From NCBI GenBank assembly GCA_000531095.1, contig HG799462.1, positions 685,551-749,550 on the forward strand: DNA of 64,000 nt. Reading direction: 5' to 3'. Below, in pieces: positions 26,089-34,426 of this stretch (within the stretch, counting starts at the first letter, position 1; the number at the start of each line of letters is the position of its first letter). A program made the translations under genes and the position numbers. The notes under the pieces were generated by a model. The model had not been told where the DNA came from. It saw only the letters and a program-made list of their open reading frames with translations, and did no database searches. The stretch is from Gemmata massiliana. GTDB taxonomy: Bacteria; Planctomycetota; Planctomycetia; Gemmatales; Gemmataceae.

Positions 26089-26892
26089 GTGTCAGCCAAA
26101 CTCTTCCTTCAAGCGGTTCAAGCGCGAACCTATCCGCGGTTGGCGTGGTTGTACCGCAGCAACTCCTGGATGATTCAGGAAACGGTGCTGCCGGTGCTGG
26201 CGGTGTCCGCGTTCGCGTATGCGTACCGCGCGATGGAGGCGCCGCAAGCATACACCGGCTTCCTCGTGCTCGGCGCCGCGATGACGACGTTCTGGCTGAA
26301 CGTGCTGTGGGGCATGGGCGCGCAACTCTATTGGGAACGTGACTCCGGGAACCTCGAACTGTACGTGATGTCGCCGGCCCCGATGGTCGCGATTCTCACC
26401 GGCATGGCACTCGGTGGGATGACTACGACGATCATCCGCGCCACCGCGATCACGGTCGCGGGGGTACTTCTGTTTGATGTGCCGATTAACCCCTCCAGTT
26501 GGTGGCTGCTCACGCTGGGGTTCGTTGTCACGCTCGCGGCTCTGTACGGGCTGGGGATGCTGTTCGCGTCGGTATTTCTGATGTGGGGGCGCGAGGCGTG
26601 GCACCTTATCGCGCTGTTGCAGGAACCGATTTACCTCATGAGCGGCACGAACTTCCCGGTGTCCGTGTTGCCGCGTGCGGTGGCCGTCGTCGCGAGCGCG
26701 ATCCCGCTCACGCTCGGCATGGACGCCATGCGCCAGGTGCTTTTCCGCGTGACCGGCCTGTTCGACGTGTGGACCGAACTGAGTGTGTTGGGTTCGCTCG
26801 CGGTCGTGTTCTTCTTCGTCGCGCGCTGTAGCCTGCGGCGCCTGGAGCGCCGTGCCCGTGAAGAAGGGAAGCTCACGGTCCGATGGCAGTGA
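26089..26892 (+). CDS. ABC-2 type transporter permease
   Basis: About 267 residues with six hydrophobic segments (ETVLPVLAVSAFAYAY; YTGFLVLGAAMTTFWLNVLW; APMVAILTGMALGGMTTTII; WWLLTLGFVVTLAALYGLGM; AVVASAIPLTLGMDAMR; ELSVLGSLAVVFFFVAR), typical of ABC-2 membrane subunits. I prefer GTG 26089, which has AGAGGG upstream; GTG 26071 is also in frame. It forms a two-gene exporter with the preceding ATPase. A G-rich GAAGGGG-type stretch (26015-26055) between the genes resembles the repeat in the efflux operon at 46045. Confidence 0.88.
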   Translation: MSAKLFLQAVQARTYPRLAWLYRSNSWMIQETVLPVLAVSAFAYAYRAMEAPQAYTGFLVLGAAMTTFWLNVLWGMGAQLYWERDSGNLELYVMSPAPMVAILTGMALGGMTTTIIRATAITVAGVLLFDVPINPSSWWLLTLGFVVTLAALYGLGMLFASVFLMWGREAWHLIALLQEPIYLMSGTNFPVSVLPRAVAVVASAIPLTLGMDAMRQVLFRVTGLFDVWTELSVLGSLAVVFFFVARCSLRRLERRAREEGKLTVRWQ

Positions 26893-26933
26893 GGGTGGCG
26901 GCGTTCCGTAGCCGGTCTTGATTTAGGCACGTC

Positions 26934-27608
26934 GTGATTCGGGGATGGAGTAAAGGTGTGGGCACGGTCCTGTACACCGGCTTCGCGGCTCATCCCGAAG
27001 ACCTGCGCTGGGGGCTGCTGGCGTCGAGCATCTTGGACACGGTGCTGTGCCAAAACCCTGCTTTGCGCTACCACACGTTCACACCCAAACGGCTGGTAGG
27101 GGTGGACGTGGGGGTGCTCGACCACGGGTCCGGGGACGAGCTTCTCTGTTTGCTGGATGCTCGGCACGGGTGCCTCATCAAGGGGTTCGATCACGAGTCC
27201 CCGATGAGTCCACACGCTCGGGACGAATTCCGGGCGTGGCCGGGTGTCCTCGACGAAGCTCCCAGGGAACTACTGGCCCACTTGGAGGAACCTGAGTTTC
27301 GCCGAGAGGAAACGACGTTTTGCGTCTGGCGGGGGCGAACTGACAAGTGCTGGTGGCGAGGTGAAGTTCAAGAGCCGGACGAGGGTGAGTGGTCTGCTAC
27401 CCTACTCGATCACATCTTCCTGGACGCCGGCGCGTACTTGAGTTGGGCACGCGAGCATTACAGTCGGAAGGACATCCCTTCTGGTCCCGTCGAAGCAGTC
27501 TACGGGTCGTGTCGGATCGACGAAGCCACAGTTCGAGCGATCAACCCGAAGGCGGACTTGGACATGGTGAGCCGTGAACTCGCCGCGATGGGCGTACCCT
27601 TCGCGTGA
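26934..27608 (+). CDS. Hypothetical protein
   Basis: About 224 residues, no signal peptide. Features: ALRYHTFTPKRLVGVDVGVL, DDARHGCLIKGFDHESPMSP, VLDEAPRELLAHLEEPEF, and CVWRGRTDKCWWRGEVQ with a DHIFLDAGAYLSWAREHY stretch. The GFDHESPMSP phrase and the acidic, Trp-rich make-up recall SMI1/SUKH-neighbour or immunity-type proteins, but I cannot assign a family. Start is uncertain: GTG 26934 or GTG 26958. It lies 41 bp after the ABC permease on the same strand. Confidence 0.6.
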   Translation: MIRGWSKGVGTVLYTGFAAHPEDLRWGLLASSILDTVLCQNPALRYHTFTPKRLVGVDVGVLDHGSGDELLCLLDARHGCLIKGFDHESPMSPHARDEFRAWPGVLDEAPRELLAHLEEPEFRREETTFCVWRGRTDKCWWRGEVQEPDEGEWSATLLDHIFLDAGAYLSWAREHYSRKDIPSGPVEAVYGSCRIDEATVRAINPKADLDMVSRELAAMGVPFA

Positions 27609-27660
27609 GGCCGCCTGTGGACGAAGTTCACGACGGTGCCTCGTGGCAGTACCGCATCGG

Positions 27661-28119
27661 TCACTCGGAATGGTACCGGTCGAATTCGTTCGGCTCCGGT
27701 TCTTCGCGAACGGGCTCGAATGCCTCGCGCACACTCGGCCGAGCAAGGACGATAAAGGTAAACACCCCTAACGCCGTACCGAGCGGCTGAAACAGGCACG
27801 CGGCACCGGCCATGACCATGCAAAACGTGCGCGACTTTCGCTGGCTCAAACAGCGCCCGGCCACGATTAACCCCACGGCCAGCGCCCAAAAGGAGGCGAT
27901 CATAGCTGCGGCGACGCCAATGAACAGCCAGCCAAATATTTCTGGCGGTGGGCCGGGAGCATTTGCTTGCTGAGGCGGTGGACCGAATCCGTTGTTGACG
28001 ATCATGATTCCGACGACGAGGTGAATGATCGGGAAGCACCCGGCGACAAAACACAGACCGGCGAGCACGTAATGGCAGATCGACAGGACACGCAAATGGT
28101 CGCGATCAGTGCGGGTCAT
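27661..28119 (-). CDS. Small four-helix membrane protein
   Basis: 152 residues with hydrophobic segments VLAGLCFVAGCFPIIHLVVG, IFGWLFIGVAAAMIASFWAL, AVGLIVAGRCL and MVMAGAACLFQPLGTALGVF, and a charged tail ending NEFDRYHSE. The N-terminal HLRVLSICHYVLAGLCFV pattern is common in planctomycete and Bacteroidetes small membrane proteins of unknown role. GAGG lies upstream of ATG 28119. Confidence 0.72.
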   Translation of the reverse strand: MTRTDRDHLRVLSICHYVLAGLCFVAGCFPIIHLVVGIMIVNNGFGPPPQQANAPGPPPEIFGWLFIGVAAAMIASFWALAVGLIVAGRCLSQRKSRTFCMVMAGAACLFQPLGTALGVFTFIVLARPSVREAFEPVREEPEPNEFDRYHSE

Positions 28120-28334
28120 TTCGGGCGCCTCGCGAGAGCACTCTATTGTTCGCGTTTCAGCTTACCGAACCGGAGCAACGGATTCAAAACGGGTTCGGTA
28201 AGGGTGAGCAACAAGTCGCAGAGTGATTGGGAAAGGAGTTGCGGGGAGCAAGCCAGGGCCGGTATCCTGCGCGTTAGGCCCGTTCGCATCATCCTTGGTT
28301 CGGCACGCTGTCAGTTGGGGGCGGAGACGGCGGT

Positions 28335-29546
28335 ATGTCCCTACCACTATTCAACCCGTTCGACCCACAGTACGTGGCGGACCCGCACGCCTACTACGCC
28401 CGGTTGCGGCAGACGGCCCCCGTCCAACGGGCCGTGTTGCCCGACGGACAAGTAGTGTGGCTGCTCACCCGGTACGACGACGTGGAGGCGGCGTTCACCG
28501 ACCCGCGGATGGTCAAAGATCCGCGGAACGCTTGCTCGCCGGAGCAACTCGCCCGGATGCCGGCTCGCCCCCAGTCAACGCGGTACACCCGCACCAACAT
28601 GCTCTCCCGCGACGCGCCCGATCACACCCGGCTCCGGCGGTTGGTGTCGAAAGCGTTCACCCCGCGGATGGTCGAGCAACTGCGGCCGCGTGTTCAAGCG
28701 ATCGCCGACGCCCTCCTGGACGCGGTCGCCGCCCGCGGCGAGATGAACGTGATCGACGAGTACGCCTTCCCGCTGCCGATTACCGTCATCGCCGAGATGC
28801 TCGGCGTCCCGGTGGCCGACCGGGACCAGTTCCGCGAGTGGTCCGACGCGATCCTCACCGCGATCCCGCCGCAGCCCGCGACCCCGGTGGCGGTCGCGGC
28901 GTTGGAGGGGCTGGCGCAGTACCTGGAGGGCCGGTTCGAGGAGCGGCGGCGGGTGCCAGCAGAGGATCTGATCACCGGGCTGGTTCAGGCGGAGGAGGCG
29001 GGAGACAAACTGAGCAAAGATGAGTTGCAGGGAATGGCATATGTGCTGCTCGTGGCCGGGTACGAGACGACCGCGAACCTGATCGGTAGCGGGGTGCTGG
29101 CACTGTTACAGCACCCCAACCAACTCGCCAAACTGTGGGCCGACCCGACGCTCATGCCGTCCGCGGTCGAGGAACTACTGCGGTTCACTTCGCCGGTGAA
29201 AACGTCCACCCTTCGGTACGCGGCGGCGGACGTGAGCGTGGGCGACGTGGTCATCCCGAAGGGGGAGATGGTGCTCGTCATCATCACCGCGGCCAACCGC
29301 GACCCGGCCCGGTTCCCATCCCCCGACACGCTCGACATCACCCGGCCGGACAACAAGCACCTCGCGTTCGGGCACGGCGTCCACTATTGCTTGGGGGCAC
29401 CGCTGGCCCGGCTGGAAGGCGAGATCGCGTTCGGGACGCTGTTGCGACGACTGCCCGATCTGCGGCTCGGGGTCGCGAGCGAAACCTTGACGTGGCGCCC
29501 CAGCTTCGGGGTTCGTGGCCTGGAGAGGTTGCCCGTCCGCTTCTGA
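28335..29546 (+). CDS. Cytochrome P450
   Basis: 403 residues, soluble bacterial class. The I-helix oxygen-activation motif is AGYETT, the ExxR motif lies in VEELLRFTSPVK, and the haem loop is AFGHGVHYCLGAPLAR with Cys352 as the iron ligand. It resembles CYP107/CYP105-like monooxygenases that hydroxylate secondary metabolites, terpenes or fatty acids. No ferredoxin or reductase is adjacent, so it depends on partners elsewhere. ATG 28335 follows GGAGACGG. Confidence 0.93.
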   Translation: MSLPLFNPFDPQYVADPHAYYARLRQTAPVQRAVLPDGQVVWLLTRYDDVEAAFTDPRMVKDPRNACSPEQLARMPARPQSTRYTRTNMLSRDAPDHTRLRRLVSKAFTPRMVEQLRPRVQAIADALLDAVAARGEMNVIDEYAFPLPITVIAEMLGVPVADRDQFREWSDAILTAIPPQPATPVAVAALEGLAQYLEGRFEERRRVPAEDLITGLVQAEEAGDKLSKDELQGMAYVLLVAGYETTANLIGSGVLALLQHPNQLAKLWADPTLMPSAVEELLRFTSPVKTSTLRYAAADVSVGDVVIPKGEMVLVIITAANRDPARFPSPDTLDITRPDNKHLAFGHGVHYCLGAPLARLEGEIAFGTLLRRLPDLRLGVASETLTWRPSFGVRGLERLPVRF

Positions 29547-29766
29547 CCGCGTAGCCGCCGAGACGGATGGCCAAGAGACGCACCAGCCAAAATCACTTCC
29601 GTATTCGGCGGGAGGTACGTCGCTGATCTGGATCGTGTCGATCCAGTTAATCTTGTCCAAAATTCTTCACTCGACTTCATTTCACTCTCGCTGGTTGTTC
29701 GCTCAGGGTCGTCGGCATCCGTTGGCGGCTTACACAGGGTTGTTGAGTTCTCACCGTTGCGTAGCT

Positions 29767-30049
29767 CCACCCGCTCGTTAGCACTCGCGGTTCGCCAAGA
29801 GACTCGGGCGAACCGCGTGTGTTAACACCTTCCAGTTGATCACATTTTTGGTGTTGACGTAGCAAGTGACTGCTGGGGCTGATCTTCCGTCGAATGATCT
29901 TGTGTGGGAATTTTGCACTCGGAAGCGGGGATCGCGGTTGGGATCGCGATCCAATCGGTCGAAACTACGGGCATCTTGAAGAGATCACGACAAACACCGC
30001 CGTCAACCCCAAAGATGTGACCAACTGGAAGGTGTTAACGAGCAGGTGG
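29767..30049. repeat. MITE-like element with nested inverted repeats
   Basis: The outer arms CCACCCGCTCGTTA (29767-29780) and TAACGAGCAGGTGG (30036-30049) match 13/14. Inside are 38-bp arms at 29821-29858 and 30002-30039 (GTTAACACCTTCCAGTTG... and its inverse, 35/38 identical) around a core of about 143 bp. The left part also holds a 20-bp palindrome (29777-29796 with 29807-29826). No transposase ORF is present. The surrounding P450-DUF1501 gap (29547-30096) holds nothing else that I can support. Confidence 0.6.
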
Positions 30050-30096
30050 TGCATCACTCGTGGATCTCACCGGTCGTTCGCCAAGAACGATCTGAG

Positions 30097-31419
30097 TTAC
30101 CCGATCAGTTGCTTCACTGGCTTACCTTCGGGGCACAGTTCGACCGGTCGGCCGTCCTGGGTCTTGTACCACGTGTGCAAGTTCACGCCGAGAGTCGCAT
30201 AGATCGTTGCGGCGATGTCCTGCGGGCCAACGGGGGTATCGGTTACGACTTCCGCCAGTGCGTTCGTCTTGCCGACCACTTGGCCGACCTTCAGCCCACC
30301 GCCGGCCATGATCGCGACGCCGGCCGTGCTCCAGTGATCGCGCCCCGCAGTCGGGTTCACTTTCGGAGTGCGGCCGAAGTCACCGAACCACACCACGAGC
30401 GTTTCGTCCAACATTCCCCGCGTGTCGAGGTCTTCGATCAGCGCGCTGAACCCCTGATCGACGCGCGGAACGAGTCGGTCCTTGAGGCTCTTGAAGTTGT
30501 TCGTGTGCGTGTCCCACCCGCCGTCGGTGACCGTCACGAACTGCACGCCGGCTTCGATCAGCCGCCGCGCGAGCAAACACCCCTGACCAAGCGAATTCTT
30601 GCCGTACCGCGTTCGCGTTTTGTCGTTTTCGCTCTTCAGGTCGAACGCCTTCTTTGCGACCGGTCCCGTAATGATGCCGTGCGCCTTTTCGTAGAACTCG
30701 TCGCGGGCCTTCACGACACCGGAAGCTTCGGTGGTCTTCTGATAGTTCTCCAGATCGGCGAGCATCGCGTAGCGCCGATCGAGTCGGATGCGTTCGGCTT
30801 CGGTAGTTACTGCGAGGTCGCGTACTTTGAATTGCGGCGCGCTGGGATCGTCCGGCACCTCGAAAGGGTTGAACTGGTCGCCGAGGAACCCGGCGATTCC
30901 GCCGTTAAAGCGCCGATCGATGTTCTTCCCGAGTTGCACGAACGGGAGCATCCCGTTTTCGTAGCCGCGCTCCTTCGCAACCACCGACCCGAAACACGGA
31001 AACGGCAGCGAGGCATTGAATTTGTGCCCGCTCATCATCAGGTGATCGGCGACCCCGTGCGACCCGTTCTTCGGATCGTGGCCGCGAATGATCGCGAGTT
31101 TGTCCGTCTGCTTCGCGAGCATCGGGACGATATCCGCGAACCGAACTCCGGGCAGTGTCGTCGGGATCGTTCCGAACTCCCCCCGAATTTCCGCCGGGGC
31201 ATCGGGCTTCGGATCGAACGTATCAATGTGACTCGGTCCGCCCTGCATCCACAAAAGGATACACCGCTTCGCTTTAGCTTTTGTGGCAGGCGATTCGGCA
31301 CGTGCACGCAGATATTGCGGCAATCCCAGCCCGAACGCCGCCAGTCCACCAACGCGAAGGAACGTGCGGCGGGCGATGCCAGAGCATTCGCGTGCGGAAC
31401 CGGTGCGGAGGTCCAGCAT
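30097..31419 (-). CDS. DUF1501 family protein, Tat-exported
   Basis: 440 residues with a twin-arginine signal (ARRTFLRVGGLAAFGLGL). The family, alkaline-phosphatase-superfamily-like, is abundant in planctomycetes and usually encoded beside DUF1549/DUF1553 cytochrome c proteins; here it stands alone. Family motifs include RCILLWMQGGPSHIDTFDPK, RGHDPKNGSHGVADHLMMSG, GCLLARRLIEAGVQFVTVTD, GWDTHTNNF and VVWFGDFGRTPKVN. A periplasmic hydrolase role is likely but no reaction is established. ATG 31419. Confidence 0.9.
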   Translation of the reverse strand: MLDLRTGSARECSGIARRTFLRVGGLAAFGLGLPQYLRARAESPATKAKAKRCILLWMQGGPSHIDTFDPKPDAPAEIRGEFGTIPTTLPGVRFADIVPMLAKQTDKLAIIRGHDPKNGSHGVADHLMMSGHKFNASLPFPCFGSVVAKERGYENGMLPFVQLGKNIDRRFNGGIAGFLGDQFNPFEVPDDPSAPQFKVRDLAVTTEAERIRLDRRYAMLADLENYQKTTEASGVVKARDEFYEKAHGIITGPVAKKAFDLKSENDKTRTRYGKNSLGQGCLLARRLIEAGVQFVTVTDGGWDTHTNNFKSLKDRLVPRVDQGFSALIEDLDTRGMLDETLVVWFGDFGRTPKVNPTAGRDHWSTAGVAIMAGGGLKVGQVVGKTNALAEVVTDTPVGPQDIAATIYATLGVNLHTWYKTQDGRPVELCPEGKPVKQLIG

Positions 31420-31579
31420 TGTCGTCGTGCCCTTTGAGGAAATGCGGCGAGCTTTGGGCGGGACCAGTCGGGCGGGGCCGTCACAAAAACAATCGGCGAA
31501 AACCGTAGCAGAGTCAACCGGAATTCAAGGTGCTAAGCAGCCACATGAACGGTTCACACGGCCGCAAACGAGAAACACC

Positions 31580-32833
31580 TCACGTCGCTTCTCCGCCCAC
31601 CACGCGGACCGGTTTGCCGTCTTCATAAAGGTCCAGGCGCGTTTGGTAATCGGCCCGGCGATCCGGGTCGCTCAAAAGGTCGATCGCCTTCTCCTGCCAC
31701 TTGATCGCATCGTCGAACTCGCCGCCCTCGGCACACGCAGCAGCGAGCGTATCGAGGTAACCCGGTTCGCTCCACTCGGTCAGTTCACACGCGCGCGTGG
31801 CGCACTCGCGCGCCCGATCGCCGTTACGCACATCCGGGTCCGGACAGGTCGCCCAGATCCACGCAAGTTGGTTGAACGTCCCCGAACTCCGCGGGTCGCG
31901 CTTCAGTGCGTCCATGTGGTCGCGAATCGCCGCGGTGTACTTCTTCATCGCATAGTTCACGCCGGCGCGGAAGTTGTAAGGCATCACTGCGTTCGGCGCG
32001 AGCTTGATCGCTTCGTTGAAGTCGGCCAGAGCGCCGTCGAGGTCGCCCAACGCTTTGCGTGCGTTTCCGCGAATCTCGTAAGCCTTCACCACGCCCGGCA
32101 GTTGCTTAATCACCTCGTCGCCATCGGCCGCAGCCCCGACATGGTCGCGGAGAAGGAACCGACAAATCGAGCGGCCCAAGTACACGAGTACGTCACCGGG
32201 CTTCAGTTCGAGCGCCGCGCTGAAGTCATCCGCTGCGCCTTTGTAGTCGCCCGCTTGCTGACGGATCGTAGCCCGGAGCCGGAACGCCTCCGCGTTCTTC
32301 GGGTCGGCCGTGATAACAGCGGTCACGTCCTCGGTCGCGGCGAAGTAGTCTTCGAGATCGAGGTGCAGTTGCGCGCGCCACAGCCGGTAGCGAGGGGCGT
32401 TCGTAGCGTCCGCGTTGATCGCGGCCTCGAAGTCCTGAAAAGCGGAACCGCTATCGCCGCGATCCGCGTGGCACCGGGCGCGCAAAGCGATCAGCCCGGT
32501 CCGCGTGGGATCGAGTTTCAGCGCGCGGTCGCAGTCCGCGATGGCCTGATCGTACTGCGTTTGCGCGAACAGTTCGGCGGCGCGGTCGGCGAACAGGTGC
32601 GCGTCGTCCGGTTTGAGGCGGATAGCTTGGTCGAGGTCGTTCAGGGCGCGCACCCGGTCGCCCATTTCGAGATAAGCGTGCGCGCGGAACCGGTAGCCCG
32701 CGGAGTCGCTGGGGCGCAACCGGATCGCACGCGAGTAGCATTCGACGGCTTCCTGGTAATCGCCGGCGGTGAGTGCTTTGTGGCCGCGTGTGAACAGGTC
32801 TTGGGCGTCGTCAGTGGCGCGGTCGCGTGGCAT
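31580..32833 (-). CDS. Tetratricopeptide-repeat protein
   Basis: 417 residues, almost wholly TPR motifs in tandem (about 9): ALTAGDYQEAVECYSRAIRL, RVRALNDLDQAIRLKPDDAH, QYDQAIADCDRALKLDPTRT, DYKGAADDFSAALELKPGDV, GDLDGALADFNEAIKLAPNA, EFDDAIKWQEKAIDLL. The late CNQLAWIWATCPD-like segment (FNQLAWIWATCPDPDVRNGD) is the planctomycete TPR signature with paired Cys. There is no export signal. It is probably a scaffold; the partner is unknown. Confidence 0.88.
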   Translation of the reverse strand: MPRDRATDDAQDLFTRGHKALTAGDYQEAVECYSRAIRLRPSDSAGYRFRAHAYLEMGDRVRALNDLDQAIRLKPDDAHLFADRAAELFAQTQYDQAIADCDRALKLDPTRTGLIALRARCHADRGDSGSAFQDFEAAINADATNAPRYRLWRAQLHLDLEDYFAATEDVTAVITADPKNAEAFRLRATIRQQAGDYKGAADDFSAALELKPGDVLVYLGRSICRFLLRDHVGAAADGDEVIKQLPGVVKAYEIRGNARKALGDLDGALADFNEAIKLAPNAVMPYNFRAGVNYAMKKYTAAIRDHMDALKRDPRSSGTFNQLAWIWATCPDPDVRNGDRARECATRACELTEWSEPGYLDTLAAACAEGGEFDDAIKWQEKAIDLLSDPDRRADYQTRLDLYEDGKPVRVVGGEAT

Positions 32834-33086
32834 AGCTACCGTGGGTGTCCTGGGCGGTACAGAGAACCTGAAGCGCGCGAACGGATACCGGAGAGGACCG
32901 GTGGCGCGTACAACCGGTTCAGGTATCTTATCTCAGATTTGCCCCGTAGTGAAATCGAGATGCCGCGATGTGCGTGTTCGAGCTACCGGCGCAAGCACCC
33001 GAAACGGAATTCAGGTACTTCTCAGCGGTTGTGCGGAATTGACGGCGCTTCGCCGAACTCGGTTCGTTACTCGGATAGCGACGAGA

Positions 33087-34205
33087 TCACTTCACCCAGC
33101 CAACAACGCAGTTCGGGCGCACCTTGAGGACGGTCCATTCGTCCGACTCGGTCGTCCACACGGCCACGCGGTCCGGTGGCCCGCGCCCCTCCTCCGCTGG
33201 TTGGGCTTCGAGAGCCAAGCACCCCGGGGCGGTCTTTGCGGCGTGCGGCGAACAGTTGAATTCTCCGATCACTTTGCCGTTGAGTCTGATCTTGTGCCCT
33301 AATTTGGGAACCCAGGTCCAACTCGCCTCGAACCCGTGACCGAGGTCGCGCCACTCGTACTTCGTTGCGGTCTTTTTGTCCGGATCGATCGCGTGCGCCG
33401 TGGGGCCACACACGTAAATGAGACGGTTTGAGCCGTCGCGGAAGAAGTAAGGCGCGCCCACAACTTCTTTCGGAACATCTTTGGCTGTTACCAGTTCGGT
33501 CGCCTGACCGGAAATGTCCACGGTGAAGAGTTTCCCGTTGCCCTTCTGGGTTATAACCACGCCGTTATTGATCCACGTCACCGGAGCCGAGGCCGATACC
33601 GACGCGAATGGTGATAGATCGACGCGAAACCCTTTGCCGAGCGATTTTTGCTCCGTACCGAGTTGATTCAAGAACAATTCGCCCCCCGGCCCGCTCTCGA
33701 TGGCCGCCAGTCCGTCCGGAGCACCCGTCCCTTTGAGCACGAATTTCCCGTCCAGGGGACCGGCTTCCTTCACCACTTTGCCCGTCGCGAGATCGAACGA
33801 GAACAGGCCCGCTTCGCGTTGAGCGCTCGTCACACGGAAAAGCACCTTCGTGCCGTCGACGGCGCACAGGGTGCCGTTATCCTCGTCGTGAATCACTTTC
33901 TTGTCGCGCAGGTCGATGACACCGCCGAACTTGGTAACGAAGTAGCGGTCGTCAACAAGTCGGTGCCCGCCGAAGTGACCGAAGAACCGCAAGTTGCCCT
34001 CCCACACCATTTCGCCCGGGAGCAACTTCCCGTTCTTGACACCAACACGAAGGAGCCGGCGCCGATCAACGGTGCCGGTCGACCCAGTTACGTCTTCGAC
34101 CACGATCAAAGCCGGTTGTGGCGGTACCGTTTTGGGCACCGGCGCCTTGGCCGTAACCGGGTTACTGAACCCGAGTACCCAACAGGCGAGAACGAACCGA
34201 ACCAT
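33087..34205 (-). CDS. Exported beta-rich hypothetical protein
   Basis: 372 residues with a Sec signal (MVRFVLACWVLGFSNPVTA). The mature part is beta-strand-rich with propeller-like repeats (LLRVGVKNGKLLPGEMVWEG, GLFSFDLATGKVVKEAG, KLFTVDISGQATELVTAKDV, RLIYVCGPTAHAIDPDKKTA). ATG 34205 has GAGGTG 9 nt upstream; an upstream in-frame start is unlikely. I do not recognise the family. The 253 bp separating it from the TPR gene show nothing notable. Confidence 0.72.
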   Translation of the reverse strand: MVRFVLACWVLGFSNPVTAKAPVPKTVPPQPALIVVEDVTGSTGTVDRRRLLRVGVKNGKLLPGEMVWEGNLRFFGHFGGHRLVDDRYFVTKFGGVIDLRDKKVIHDEDNGTLCAVDGTKVLFRVTSAQREAGLFSFDLATGKVVKEAGPLDGKFVLKGTGAPDGLAAIESGPGGELFLNQLGTEQKSLGKGFRVDLSPFASVSASAPVTWINNGVVITQKGNGKLFTVDISGQATELVTAKDVPKEVVGAPYFFRDGSNRLIYVCGPTAHAIDPDKKTATKYEWRDLGHGFEASWTWVPKLGHKIRLNGKVIGEFNCSPHAAKTAPGCLALEAQPAEEGRGPPDRVAVWTTESDEWTVLKVRPNCVVGWVK

Positions 34206-34426
34206 GAGGCACACCTCAGCGGGCGATGCCACCAGCATACCCACCCGAGCGACTCACTGTGTAACGTCCACGTCACTTGATCCAACCGGCGATTTACCAC
34301 TCCGCACGGGCACATTGCCCGTTCTCACGATCGGCATACCCGCTCGGCGCGCCCCCCGCTAGAACACCCATTCACAACACTCCCAGGCGCGGAACACTGG
34401 TTCCCACAGAAGGCAAGGCTTCACGC

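Noticed and set aside
29175..29770. Minus-strand frames near the P450 3' end (e.g. DKINWIDTIQISDVPPAEYG)
   Set aside because: Considered as a transposase remnant or small gene, but they mostly overlap the P450 antisense and show no conserved motif.
30046..31437. Plus-strand frame opposite the DUF1501 gene
   Set aside because: No recognisable domain; it mirrors a well-supported Tat-exported protein.
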